DNA of 64,000 bases from Roseiarcus sp963813195 (GCA_963813195.1 CAWEYC010000027.1:315491-379490), one strand, 5' to 3'; shown: positions 20,701 through 29,208, counted from the stretch's first letter. Notes: generated from the sequence alone by a model not told the origin. A program made the numbers and translations.

Positions 20701-20949
20701 GCTGAATCCTGCAAAGGCGACCGGGCGGACCGTCTTGACGTCGTCGTGTTCGGCGAACGCCACCCAAACCAACGGGTGGCCCGCTTCGTCGCAAATGATG
20801 CGGCAGATGTCGTGCAGCAGCGTCTGCTCGTCCACGGCGCGCATTAAAGTCTGGTGACAGCGGCTTATCGCTCGCAATTCGCGATTCAGGCGGAAAAGCG
20901 CCTCTTCGGCTCGTTCCGCCTCGGGGATATCGTTGCCAACGTATATCAT
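17779..20949 (-). CDS. GAF-GAF-PAS-PAS-GGDEF-EAL cyclic-di-GMP protein
   Basis: 1056 residues, no membrane span. Two GAF-type sensors (about 30-195 and 215-365), two PAS domains (about 375-500 and 505-625, each followed by the DITER linker), GGDEF (about 630-795) with ARLGGDEF and the I-site RNAD, and EAL (about 805-1056) with VEALLRW, DDFGTGYSSL and KIDRSF. Both catalytic signatures are intact. The N-terminus MIYVGNDIPEAERAEEAL looks like the last strand and linker of another PAS domain, so an upstream part may have been lost or the start is internal. Soluble sensor of an unknown ligand or redox/light cue. Confidence 0.9.
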   Translation of the reverse strand: MIYVGNDIPEAERAEEALFRLNRELRAISRCHQTLMRAVDEQTLLHDICRIICDEAGHPLVWVAFAEHDDVKTVRPVAFAGFSDGYVEQARISWADTERGRGPIGTAIRTGTTASIQDYATDPRAALWRAGALRRGYRSEIALPLKNENAIPFGSLNIHSSEPNAFGSNEEIRLLEELAGDLAFGISVLRARDERKHIDRRLQANLRFFECMDQVNLAIQETTDLEQMMSSVLDATLSIFGCDRAWLAHPCDPGAASWRLAMERSRPEYVTGRGSATDIPMDPETLGIVRAVLSSRRPVSFDPGSEHAPPMGPKARFGVQSMLCMAIHPKAGEAYMFGLHQCSRARIWTDDEKRLFQEIGRRVADGLTSLLAYRDLRDREGQLRTLVRTIPDLVWLKDAKGAYLSCNAQFERFAGAPEKELVGKTIHDLVAPDLADAISDYDRSIMTADKPQAREQWLTFNADGYRGLFESIKTPMRDQAGNVIGLVAIARDITERSKAEEQLRIAAIAFEAQEGIVIADANNTILQVNRAYAEITGYAPEELVGGSPRLLRPDGFDPAFYDATLERVRREGTWQGELLIRRKSGTNFPAWLNVSAVRGTRGELTHYVSTLVDITERQAAEKKIEHLAFYDPLTQLPNRRLFLDRLQQALAGCRRSGRKGALLFIDLDNFKILNETSGHDVGDKLLVEVAQRLVACIRNADTVARLGGDEFVVLLEDLSESASEAAAQAKEAGESILSALNRPYAIGGRVHHSTPSVGVTLFIDAEDSLDELLKQADIALYQAKSAGRNTLRFFDPVTQGALAARTCLESALRLALRDRQFILHYQPQVDDARCLIGVEALLRWRHPQRGLVSPDEFIPLAEATGLILPIGRWVLEEACMQLKTWAANPSTRALHLAVNVSAHQFRQTDFVDQVRDALEQADAPPGKLKLELTESLVIDDIEGTIEKMRALKRLGVGFSMDDFGTGYSSLSYLTRLPLDQLKIDRSFVRNLPGNTNDAAVVQTIITLAKSLGLAVIAEGVETEAQRRFLEMHGCPTYQGYLYSPAVDIAQFERLLN

Positions 20950-21228
20950 AGGCGAGAACTTTCCGCTCGATGTGGCATCAGGGGCGTGATTTATCCGTCG
21001 TGCCGCTGCTGCGGACGCCTACGTCGCAATTTCTTCCATCGATAGAGAATCCGGATTATCCGGGATGAGCGTACGGCGTCATGCCCTTGGCCAGGATCTC
21101 GCGCCCCACTGGACCAACACGTCATCGGTGAACGGTCGCAAGAAACTGTAAATTATGTATTATGGCGGGAGCGCTAAGTTTCCGCGCGCGGCCCGGTTCG
21201 AGGCGCCCCGTCGATGCGCGGGGAAAAT

Positions 21229-21630
21229 CTACGACAGGATCTTCTTGAGGCTCGGCTTGATTCGAGCGAGCTCATCGAGATGAACGGCCGAGAGTTGCGC
21301 GAGACGGTCGTTCGCCAGGTCCGTGAGGCTGACCAGAATTCGCCTTTGATCGTTCGGGTCGGGAGCGCGCAGCGCCAGGCCCGCCTCCGACAGACGGTCG
21401 ACCAGTTCGACGGCGGTCTGGTGGCGGATGCGGAGCCTCTCGGCCAAGTCCCCGACCGAGATCGCTCGCCCGCCGGCAAAACCCTTGATCGCCAACATCG
21501 CTTGGTGCTGGCGCGGCGTCAGGCCGATGTCGCGCGCCGCGTTCTGGCTGAACTCCAAAAAGCATCGAATCACGTAGCGGAATTCGGCTAGCGCCTCGTA
21601 TTCCGCTTGGCTCAGGGGCTTCGCAGCCGA
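21229..21630 (-). pseudogene. MarR-family regulator lacking its native N-terminus
   Basis: The conserved winged-helix sequence LSQAEYEALAEFRYVIRCF, LTPRQHQAMLAIKGFAGG, ISVGDLAERLRIRHQTAVELVDRL and the DQRRILVSLT wing are all present. No plausible start codon occurs just before LSQAEYEAL; the open frame instead continues backward into antisense of a chloride-channel fragment up to 21864. I infer that the first codons were removed at a junction near 21640. The remaining protein could be made only from a foreign start. Confidence 0.6.
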
Positions 21631-21641
21631 GTGTGCGATCG

Positions 21642-22425
21642 TTGGGGCGTCCTCGCCCCCTTGCTGATCATGGGCGGCGCCATGGGCGCGGCGCTCGGCG
21701 GATTCCTGCCGGCCGCGAACCCAGGCTTCTGGGCGCTCCTTGCGATGGCGGCGACCATGGGGGGCACGATGCGCTCGCCGCTGACAGCGACCTTCTTCGC
21801 CGCCGAACTCACCGGAAACACGCATGTCCTGCTCCCGCTGATCGCCGCCTGCGGGGCGGCGCACGCGGTCACCGTTCTGTTGATGCGGCGCTCAATCCTC
21901 ACCGAGAAGGTCGCGCGGTGCGGTCATCATCTCGTCCGCGAATATCGCGTCGACCCGTTCGCGCTGACGCGCGTGCGCGAGGTGATGACGACCGCCGTCG
22001 AAACCGCGCCGGCGACCATGACCCTCCACGGCGCCGCGGCGATGCTCACCAGCCCGGCGACCACCCACCCGAGCTTTCCCGTCGTCGACGGCGACCGGCG
22101 CGTCCTCGGCGTCATCGATCCGCCGACGATATTGCGCTGGCGGCGCGCCGGCCAACATCGGAGGACGACGCTCGGCGAACTGCTTGCCGGGACAAAGATC
22201 CTGCTGGCCTATCCCGACGAATATCTAGCGGGTCTGGCCGACCGCCTCTCCAACGCGAATGTCGCCCATCTCCCCGTCGTCTCGCGCGACGACGGGCGTC
22301 TTGTCGGCTATATCGGCTGGAAGGATCTGATGCGGGTCCGCGCCAAGCAGCAGGCGGAAGAGCGGCAAAGGACGGCGTTCTTTCGCTTTTGGCCGAGTTC
22401 GGACGGCAAGACAGCGCCGAGGTGA
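21642..22425 (+). pseudogene. C-terminal half of a ClC chloride channel with CBS pair
   Basis: From GVLAPLLIMGGAMGA onward the protein matches the second half of ClC-type channels/antiporters (FWALLAMAATMGGTMRSPLTA, then the LMRRSILTEKVARCGHHLVREY linker and two CBS domains, VREVMTTAVETAP and LPVVSRDDGRLVGYIGWKDL). The first half of the channel, including the selectivity GSGIP and early helices, is missing; the sequence directly upstream is the head of the opposed MarR fragment. Cannot form a pore alone. Confidence 0.75.
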
Positions 22426-22445
22426 CGATCGATCGAGGAGAGCCG

Positions 22446-22838
22446 ATGAGCGCTCCAGGCAAAAAGATCATGATCAAGCGAGCTTACGATCCCATCGGAG
22501 ACGACGATGGGACGCGCGTTCTCGTCGATCGCGTCTGGCCGCGAGGCGTCACCAAGGAGGCCGCCGCGCTCGCGCTGTGGCTCAAGGACATCGCGCCGAG
22601 CACGCAATTGCGCAAATGGTTCGGCCATGATCCCGCGCGGTGGCAGGAATTCGGTCGCCGCTATCGCGCGGAACTCGATCGCAATCCCGCGGCCGTCGAA
22701 CAATTGCGCGCTCTGTCGGACACCGGTCGCGTGACGCTCATCTACGCCGCGCACGATCTCGCGCACAATAACGCCGTTGTCCTGAAAGACTATATCGACG
22801 AGCGCCTCTCGGCGGCCGGCGGTCGCCGCCCGGGATAG
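22446..22838 (+). CDS. DUF488 family protein
   Basis: 130 residues, a full-length DUF488 protein: IMIKRAYDP, DDGTRVLVDRVWPRGVTKE, LWLKDIAPSTQLRKWFGHDPARWQEF and TLIYAAHDLAHNNAVVLKDYI. Function unknown; the RVWPRG motif is the family hallmark. ATG preceded by GAGGAGAG-type ribosome site. It lies 20 bases after the ClC fragment. Confidence 0.9.
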   Translation: MSAPGKKIMIKRAYDPIGDDDGTRVLVDRVWPRGVTKEAAALALWLKDIAPSTQLRKWFGHDPARWQEFGRRYRAELDRNPAAVEQLRALSDTGRVTLIYAAHDLAHNNAVVLKDYIDERLSAAGGRRPG

Positions 22839-22875
22839 CGCGATCGAGCCGCAACGCGGCGATCCGGCCTCGGCG

Positions 22876-23935
22876 TCAAATGATCTTCCCGCGCGCGACG
22901 ACGGGCCACGACGCCGTGACTTCGCCGCCGTTGAGGATATGCACCGCATCCACCATGTTGCTGACGACGCAGGCGTGGTTCGGAACGATCCGCACCCGTT
23001 GGCCGACCTTCAGCCCTATGTCGCCGGCGGCGGTCAATCGGCCATGCTCCTCCGACAATTGATCGACGGCGAGATCGGGGCGCCCGAGGACGTGGCCATG
23101 ACCGGAAAGACCGAGCAGATCGGAGGTCAGGGTCTTGCTTCCGGCGTCGATGACGGCGCGGTTGGCGGCCGGCGTCGAAACCACCGTCGCGAGTACGGTC
23201 AGCGCGCAATCGTCCCAGCCGCAGACCCCTCGCGACACGAGGGAGCGGTCGTTGTAGACGTAGGTGCCCGGACGGTACTCGGTCGTCACCGGCGCTTTGT
23301 CCGCCGACATCATGTCGGGCGTGCCGCCTGACGATACGCACGCCACGGCTAGCCCCGACTGCTCGATGAGGCTTTTCGCCCTGGACATGAACGCCTGCAC
23401 GTTCGCGGCTCCGCCGACCGGCGGATAGGTCATCAATCCTCCGAATTCGAGCCCCGGCGCCTTCGCGATAGCGTCCGCCAGCTCCGCCGCATTTTCAGGC
23501 GACGCCACGCCGCATCGATCGGCCCCGGTATTGCACTCGACGAGAACCGTCAGCGCCCTCTCGCGCCCCGCAAAGGCGGCCGACAAACCTTCGATCACGG
23601 TCCGGCTGTCGGCGACGACGGCGAGCTTCACCTTCTCCGAGAGGGCGCGAAGCGCCCGGAGCTTATCTTCGCCGAGGATGTTGTAGGTGATGAGAACGTC
23701 ACGAATCTGGTCGCTGCCGGCCGCCATCGCTTCGGCTTCTGAAACCTTCTGGCAGGTGATGCCGACAGCTCCGGCTCGAAGCTGAATTTCCGCGATCGCG
23801 GGCAGCTTATGCGTCTTGATATGCGGCCTGACCCTCAGCCCGTGCCCATCCGCGTAGGTTTGGAACCGCTGAATGTTGCGCTTTGCGACGTCGATGTCGA
23901 CCAAGACGGCGGGCGTCTGAAATCTCTGGGAACAT
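22876..23935 (-). CDS. D-threonine aldolase-like PLP enzyme (alanine racemase N-terminal fold), start frameshifted
   Basis: About 350 residues of the DSD1/D-threonine aldolase family, which cleave or dehydrate D-3-hydroxy-amino acids using PLP and a divalent metal. The PLP lysine is in RPHIKTHK; MTYPPVGGA, VSSGGTPDM and the C-terminal PNHACVVSNM with the metal-site His/Cys are present. The conserved N-terminal TPAVLVDID is read only from a TTG at 23904, whereas an ATG at 23935 with a strong AAGGGGAAG ribosome site starts MFPEIS one frame off; removing one base near 23915 joins them perfectly. I therefore give the ATG. Divergent from an amino-acid ABC transporter, suggesting it acts on an imported D- or hydroxy-amino acid. 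Confidence 0.8.
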
Positions 23936-24011
23936 CACAGCGTCTTCCCCTTGGCTTGGGCGCGAGCGCCCGAATTCTGAGCTTGACAAGCTATGAAGTC
24001 TCCTGTCTCAC

Positions 24012-24037
24012 TTTGTCAATCCATTATTAAAGACAAA
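24012..24037. promoter_or_regulatory. TTTGTC/GACAAA inverted repeat between divergent genes
   Basis: TTTGTC (24012-24017) and GACAAA (24032-24037) face each other across 14 bases in the AT-rich divergent promoter region. A leftward TTGACA (24019 to 24014) overlaps the left arm, and a rightward TATAGT -10-like hexamer lies at 24045-24050. The locus encodes an IclR regulator, so this is a candidate operator; binding is inference. Confidence 0.4.
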
Positions 24038-24090
24038 TGTCCGTTATAGTGGAATTCGATGGGAGTCTCCTCTAGGAAGGAAACGATGCG

Positions 24091-24936
24091 ATGAAGACAC
24101 CGCTCACATTCGCGGCGGCGCTCGCCGTCCTTGCGCTCCTGAACGTCGCGCCCGCGACCGCTCAGCAAACGTCAAGCAAGCTCGACAAAGTGCTCGCGCG
24201 CGGACATCTCGTGATGGGCACCGGCAGCACCAATGCGCCCTGGCATTTCAAGAGCGCCGACGACAAACTGCAAGGCTTCGACATCGACATGGGGCGGATC
24301 ATCGCCAAGGCCCTCTTCGGCGACCCCGACAAGATCGAATTCGTCATCCAGTCGTCCGACGCCCGCGTTCCCAACGTCACGACAGACAAGGTGGACATTA
24401 CCTGTCAGTTCATGACGGTCACCGGGGAACGCGCGCAACAGGTCGCCTTCACCATCCCGTATTATCGCGAAGGCGTCGGCCTGATGATGAAGGCGGACAG
24501 CAAGTACGCCGATTACAACGCGCTGAAGGCGGCGGGCTCGGCGGTCACGATCTCCGTGCTGCAGAACGTTTACGCCGAGTCGATGGTCCACGCGGCGTTG
24601 CCGCAGGCGAAGGTGGATCAGTACGAGTCGGTCGACCTGATCTATCAGGCGCTGGGTTCGGGCCGCGCCGACGCGGCCGCCACCGACCAGTCGTCTCTGG
24701 CCTGGTACATGGCGCAGAATCCGGGCCGCTACAGGGACGCCGGCTACGGCTGGGATCCGCAGACCTACGCCTGCGCCGTCAAGCGCGGCGATCAGGACTG
24801 GTTGAATTTCGTCAACACGGCGCTGCACGAAGCGATGACGGGCGTCGAATTCGATGCTTATGCGAAGTCCTTCAAGACCTGGTTCGGCAAGGATCTTCCG
24901 CCGCCGGCGATCGGCTTCCCCGTCGAGTACAAATAA
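24091..24936 (+). CDS. Amino-acid ABC transporter periplasmic binding protein
   Basis: 281 residues with an Sec signal peptide (about 1-25, cut after PATA). It belongs to the family 3 solute-binding proteins for polar amino acids: LDKVLARGHLVMGTGSTNAPWHF, GFDIDMGRIIAKALFGD, VDITCQFMTVTGERAQQVAFTIPYYREGVGLM. First gene of a rightward operon binding protein-permease-permease-ATPase-ridA-iclR. Ligand is not readable; the context suggests a D- or hydroxy-amino acid. Confidence 0.92.
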   Translation: MKTPLTFAAALAVLALLNVAPATAQQTSSKLDKVLARGHLVMGTGSTNAPWHFKSADDKLQGFDIDMGRIIAKALFGDPDKIEFVIQSSDARVPNVTTDKVDITCQFMTVTGERAQQVAFTIPYYREGVGLMMKADSKYADYNALKAAGSAVTISVLQNVYAESMVHAALPQAKVDQYESVDLIYQALGSGRADAAATDQSSLAWYMAQNPGRYRDAGYGWDPQTYACAVKRGDQDWLNFVNTALHEAMTGVEFDAYAKSFKTWFGKDLPPPAIGFPVEYK

Positions 24937-25008
24937 GATGTCGAACGGAGCGGCTTCGCCTGTCAGGCGCCGCCGCTCCCCTTCGCCTCATCGAGAGCAA
25001 TCGCCGTC

Positions 25009-25671
25009 ATGGGCTACACTCTGAATTTCTCGGCGGTCTGGCGCAGCTTCGATCTGCTGCTGGAAGGGCTGGCGCTCAGTCTGGTCCTGGCCTGCGCGTC
25101 GATTTTGATCGGCTGCGCGATTGGCCTCGTCACCGCCTTCTGCCTGATGTCGAAGTCGGGCGCCTACCGGCGGCCCGCCCGAGTCTATGTCACGATCATC
25201 CGCAACACGCCGATTCTCGTCCTCATCCTCTTCACCTATTTCGCTCTCCCCGAGCTTGGCTTGGCGCTGAGCAAGATGCAAAGCTTTATCCTGACCTTGG
25301 CGGTCTATTCGGGCGCCTACCTCGCCGAAGTGTTCCGCGCCGGCCTCATGTCGGTGCCGCTCGGGCTCCGAGAAGCCGGCCTCGCGATCGGGCTGCGTGA
25401 AATGCAAATCCGCAGCGCGATCATCCTTCCCCTGATGCTCCGCAATGTGCTGCCCTCGCTCGGCAGCACCTTCATTTCCCTATTCAAGGACACTTCGCTC
25501 GCGGCCGCGATCGCCATCCCCGAACTCACGTTCGAGGCGCGCAAGATCAATGTCGAGACCTTTCGCGTCATCGAGACATGGATCGTCGTCAGCCTTCTCT
25601 ATGTCGCAACCTGCTCCGTGCTCGCCGCGCTCATCCGCGTGGCGGAGCGCCGTTTGTCGATTCCGAAGTGA
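25009..25671 (+). CDS. Amino-acid ABC transporter permease
   Basis: 220 residues, five membrane helices of the HisM/GlnP family. The coupling EAA loop reads GLREAGLAIGLREMQIRSAIILPLMLRNVLPSLGSTF-type sequence (about 118-155). TIIRNTPILVLILF is the typical RGTP-like segment. Forms the channel with the next permease. Confidence 0.92.
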   Translation: MGYTLNFSAVWRSFDLLLEGLALSLVLACASILIGCAIGLVTAFCLMSKSGAYRRPARVYVTIIRNTPILVLILFTYFALPELGLALSKMQSFILTLAVYSGAYLAEVFRAGLMSVPLGLREAGLAIGLREMQIRSAIILPLMLRNVLPSLGSTFISLFKDTSLAAAIAIPELTFEARKINVETFRVIETWIVVSLLYVATCSVLAALIRVAERRLSIPK

Positions 25672-25676
25672 TCGCC

Positions 25677-26339
25677 ATGGACATTCCGGCCTTTCTCGAC
25701 CAGCTGTTCGCCGCACGCTTGTCCATTCTCAAGGGCGTCGGCATGACCGTCTCCATATCCTTCCTGGCGATCTGCCTGGGAACCGCGCTCGGCGTCGGCG
25801 TCGGCCTTGCGCTGACCTATGGCGCAAGGCCCTTGCGTTGGATCGTTCGCGCCTACACCGACTTCCTTCGCGGCACGCCGGTGCTGGTCCTCGTCCTCGC
25901 CAGTTACTATGTGCCGGGGACGATTGGCATCGATCTCACGCCGTTCGAGGCGGGCGTCTTCGCGCTGGCGGTCTTCTGCAGCTCACATGTCGGCGAGATC
26001 GTTCGCGGCGCGCTTCAGTCGATCCCCACCGGCCAGACCGAGGCGGCCAAAGCGATCGGCCTCACCTTCCGGCAGACCTTCGCCTATGTGCTGGGACCGC
26101 AGGCGCTGCGCCAGATTCTGCCGGCCTGGGTCAACACGGCGGCGGAGATGGTGAAGGCGTCCACGCTGCTGTCGATCATCGGCGTCGGGGAACTGCTGCT
26201 GCGGACCCAGGAGCTGATCTCGCGCACGTTTCTCAGCCTCGAGTTCTATTTCTTTGCCGGCTTTCTTTATTTCGTCGTCAATTACGGCATCGAGCGCCTC
26301 GGCCGTTACGTCGAGCGCAAGACCTCCATTCCAACTTGA
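25677..26339 (+). CDS. Amino-acid ABC transporter permease
   Basis: 220 residues from MDIPAFLDQL; homologous to its neighbour. DFLRGTPVLVLVL and the EAA loop (TEAAKAIGLTFRQTFAYVLGPQALRQILP) are present. Start at 25677 follows the first permease stop by five bases; longer in-frame upstream sequence is antisense-like shadow of that gene. Confidence 0.92.
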   Translation: MDIPAFLDQLFAARLSILKGVGMTVSISFLAICLGTALGVGVGLALTYGARPLRWIVRAYTDFLRGTPVLVLVLASYYVPGTIGIDLTPFEAGVFALAVFCSSHVGEIVRGALQSIPTGQTEAAKAIGLTFRQTFAYVLGPQALRQILPAWVNTAAEMVKASTLLSIIGVGELLLRTQELISRTFLSLEFYFFAGFLYFVVNYGIERLGRYVERKTSIPT

Positions 26340-26345
26340 AGCCCC

Positions 26346-27125
26346 ATGCAAATGACCGGCAATCTTCTCGAAATACGAGACCTGCACAAACAATACGGCC
26401 AGGTCGAAGTGCTGAAGGGCGTCGACTGCGACATGCGTCCCGGCGAGGTCATCAGCATCATCGGCTCGAGCGGTTCGGGCAAGACCACGATGCTGCGATG
26501 CATCAACATGCTCGAGGAATTTCAGCGCGGATCGATCCGCATCGACGACCAGGAGATCGGCTATGAGACGGTCGGCGGCGTCCGACGGAGGAAGAAGGAA
26601 ACCGAAGTCGCGCGGCAGCGTGCGCTGACCGGCATGGCCTTTCAGCAGTTCAACCTGTTCCCTCACATGAGCGCCCTCGGCAACGTGATGCTGGGCCTCG
26701 TCAAGGTGAAAAAACTGCCACGCGACGAAGCGCGCGCCATCGCCGGGCAATGGCTGGATCGCGTTGGTCTGCGCGATCGCGGCGGTCATTATCCCGGCCA
26801 GCTCTCGGGCGGCCAGCAGCAGCGCGTCGCGATCGCGCGCGCCATCGCCATGAACCCCAAGCTGATGTTGTTCGACGAGGTGACGTCGGCGCTGGATCCG
26901 GAACTGGTCAGCGAAGTGCTCCAGGTCATCAAGGGCCTGGCCGCCGACGGCATGAGCATGCTCATCGTCACCCACGAGATGCGGTTCGCCTACGAGGTCT
27001 CGTCGCGGGTCATCTTCATGAACCAGGGCCGGATCGGCGAGGAGGGAAATCCTCGCGAAATGTTCAACAAGCCGCGGACCGATCGTCTCGCGGAGTTCCT
27101 GAAAAGCTCAACCTTCACAAAATAG
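26346..27125 (+). CDS. Amino-acid ABC transporter ATP-binding protein
   Basis: 259 residues of the GlnQ/HisP type. Walker A IGSSGSGKTT, Q-loop FQQFNLFPH, signature LSGGQQQR, Walker B LMLFDEVTSALDPE and the switch His in VTHEM are all intact. Energises the permease pair just upstream (6-base gap). Confidence 0.95.
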   Translation: MQMTGNLLEIRDLHKQYGQVEVLKGVDCDMRPGEVISIIGSSGSGKTTMLRCINMLEEFQRGSIRIDDQEIGYETVGGVRRRKKETEVARQRALTGMAFQQFNLFPHMSALGNVMLGLVKVKKLPRDEARAIAGQWLDRVGLRDRGGHYPGQLSGGQQQRVAIARAIAMNPKLMLFDEVTSALDPELVSEVLQVIKGLAADGMSMLIVTHEMRFAYEVSSRVIFMNQGRIGEEGNPREMFNKPRTDRLAEFLKSSTFTK

Positions 27126-27138
27126 TCGGAGAACGGAT

Positions 27139-27522
27139 TTGTCCATCAAGCGGTACGGCGCGGGCGAGACCGGCGCGGGAAAGCAGGCGTTGCCTTTCGC
27201 GCGCGCGGTCGAGGCCGACGGCTGGCTCTATGTGTCGGGGCAGGTCGCGATGGAAAGGGGAGAAATTGTCGGCGGCGGCATCATCGCCGAGTCCCGCAAA
27301 GCGATCGAGAACATGATCGCCATCCTCAGGGAGGCGAAATACGATCTTGCCGACGTCGTGCGCGTCGGCGTGTGGCTCGACGATCCGCGCGACTTCTGGA
27401 CCTTCAATGGCGTCTACGCGGAGTACTTTGGCGCCAACCCGCCGGCCCGCGCTTGCGTCCAGTCGCGGATGATGGTCGATTGCAAGGTGGAAATCGATTG
27501 CATCGCCTACAAGTCGAAATGA
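27139..27522 (+). CDS. RidA-family imine/enamine deaminase
   Basis: 127 residues from a TTG start preceded by CGGAG. RidA proteins hydrolyse reactive 2-aminoacrylate and other imines released by PLP dehydratases; the fold is seen in LPFARAVEADGWLYVSGQVAM, NMIAILREAKYDLADVVRVGVWLDD and NPPARACVQSRMMVDCKVEIDCIA, where the conserved Arg (PARACVQ) binds the substrate carboxylate. Its place behind a D-amino-acid PLP enzyme and transporter fits removal of an imine intermediate. Confidence 0.9.
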   Translation: MSIKRYGAGETGAGKQALPFARAVEADGWLYVSGQVAMERGEIVGGGIIAESRKAIENMIAILREAKYDLADVVRVGVWLDDPRDFWTFNGVYAEYFGANPPARACVQSRMMVDCKVEIDCIAYKSK

Positions 27523-27576
27523 TGGAGAAGCATCGGGCGGCCGGCTGTGTTCATGGCGCTCCAGGGGAGACGTCCA

Positions 27577-28383
27577 ATGGATGAAGTCTCGGTGGAAATG
27601 ATCAATCGACGGGCGCGCGGCCTCGACCGCGCTTTCGAGATTCTTCAATTCTTGCGCCTGGGCCGACAGCCGATGCGACCCAACGAGATCGCCGTGGCCA
27701 TCGGAGCGCCGCGCTCGTCGGTCTACGAACTCGTCAATCTCATGCTCAGGCAGGGAATTCTCGAATATCGCGGCGAGGACGGCCGCGTCTTTCTCGGCCG
27801 AAAGCTCTATTTCCTCGGCGCCGCCTACGCCGAGCAATTCGATCTGATGCGCGAGTGCGACAGGCTGTTGAGCAAGCTTGCCGAGGAAACCCGCGAGACG
27901 GCGCAAATGTGCCTGCTCGAAGGCGACAAATACACGGTCGCGCAGATGCGGGAGGGCATACGTCCGTTCCGCATATCCTCGAATGTCGGCGATCCCGTCC
28001 CGATTCCCTGGACCGCGTCCGGTCGGCTGCTCGTTTCTCACATGAGCGACGCCGAGATCGTGGCGCTCATTCCCAAGGAGGATTTTCGCTTGCCGGACGG
28101 GCGGTGGCTCGATCCGGCGATCTTCATCGCGGAAGTTCGGGAAGCCGCCAGGGTCGGCTATTTCTCTTTCAACAGCGTCGTCGAGACGTTCACCCATTGC
28201 TTCGCCGCGCCCGTCCACCAAGCCGACGGGACTTGCGTGGCGACCCTCTGTCTGGTCGCCCCCAGGGAGGACGGCCTCAAGAATCACGCGCAATATCTGG
28301 GCAGTCTCCTCTATGCGGCGAAGGATTTGTCGAGCCGGCTGGGATACCTCGATGGCGAAGCCGCTCAGATGGCTCGCGCCTGA
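27577..28383 (+). CDS. IclR-family transcriptional regulator
   Basis: 268 residues. Winged-helix domain LDRAFEILQFLRLGRQPMRPNEIAVAIGAPRSSVYELVNLMLRQGIL (about 12-60), then the GAF-like effector domain with SRLLVSHMSD-type sequence and AAPVHQADGTCVATLCLVAP. The start at 27577 has GGGGAG nine bases upstream and is preferred over 27547. Probably controls the transporter operon in response to its substrate or a catabolite. Confidence 0.88.
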   Translation: MDEVSVEMINRRARGLDRAFEILQFLRLGRQPMRPNEIAVAIGAPRSSVYELVNLMLRQGILEYRGEDGRVFLGRKLYFLGAAYAEQFDLMRECDRLLSKLAEETRETAQMCLLEGDKYTVAQMREGIRPFRISSNVGDPVPIPWTASGRLLVSHMSDAEIVALIPKEDFRLPDGRWLDPAIFIAEVREAARVGYFSFNSVVETFTHCFAAPVHQADGTCVATLCLVAPREDGLKNHAQYLGSLLYAAKDLSSRLGYLDGEAAQMARA

Positions 28384-28446
28384 TCGAGCGCGCTGAGCGC
28401 ATTAGCCGCATTGCCGGGCGGCCCCCCAGGCGCTAAAAGGCGCGCG

Positions 28447-29208
28447 ATGTGGAGCCTCGCCAATCCCACGGTCTTCCTCGCGCTGACGCGCCGCCTGCTG
28501 CCGTGGCTCGCGCTCGCGACGGCGGCGCTGTTCGCGGTCGGACTCTGGATGTCGTTCACCGCGCCGCCCGACTACCAGCAGGGCGAGACCGTTCGCATCA
28601 TGTACATCCACGTGCCGGCCGCGTGGCTCTCGACGTTCATCTACGCCGTGATGGCGCTGGCGAGCCTCGGCACTCTCGTCTGGCGTCATCCGCTCGCCGA
28701 CGCCGCGCAGAAGGCGGCCGCGCCGCTCGGCGCCGGCTTCACCCTCATCTGCCTCGTCACCGGATCGCTGTGGGGCAAGCCGATGTGGGGCACATATTGG
28801 GTCTGGGACGCGCGGCTCACCTCGGTGCTCGTGCTGTTCATCGTTTATCTCGGTCTCATCGCCCTGTGGCGCTCGATCGAGGACCCCGGCCGCGCGGCGC
28901 GCGCGGCGGCGATCCTGACGCTGGTCGGCTGCGTCAATCTGCCGATCGTCAAATTCTCGGTCGACTGGTGGAACACGCTGCATCAGCCCGCTTCGGTCTT
29001 TCGCCTGGGCGGTCCGACGATCGCGCCGCAACTGCTGTGGCCGCTGCTCGTGATGGCTCTCGCCTTCACGCTGCTGTTCCTGGTGTTGCATCTGATGGCG
29101 ATCCGCAACGAGATCCTACGCCGCCGCCTCGCGCGGCTGACGATGATCGCCGCGGTGGAGGGCGATGCGCTGGCGCCGCATCTGGCGGCGAGAGGTTCGG
29201 GCGTATGA
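28447..29208 (+). CDS. ccmC: Haem-handling protein CcmC
   Basis: 253 residues, six membrane helices, with the tryptophan-rich periplasmic haem motif WGTYWVWDARLTS and flanking His (MYIHVPAAW; TLHQPASV). Delivers haem to CcmE with CcmD. ATG overlaps nothing upstream; the gene should follow ccmB but is separated from it by 11.3 kb here. The stop overlaps the ccmD ATG. Confidence 0.95.
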   Translation: MWSLANPTVFLALTRRLLPWLALATAALFAVGLWMSFTAPPDYQQGETVRIMYIHVPAAWLSTFIYAVMALASLGTLVWRHPLADAAQKAAAPLGAGFTLICLVTGSLWGKPMWGTYWVWDARLTSVLVLFIVYLGLIALWRSIEDPGRAARAAAILTLVGCVNLPIVKFSVDWWNTLHQPASVFRLGGPTIAPQLLWPLLVMALAFTLLFLVLHLMAIRNEILRRRLARLTMIAAVEGDALAPHLAARGSGV

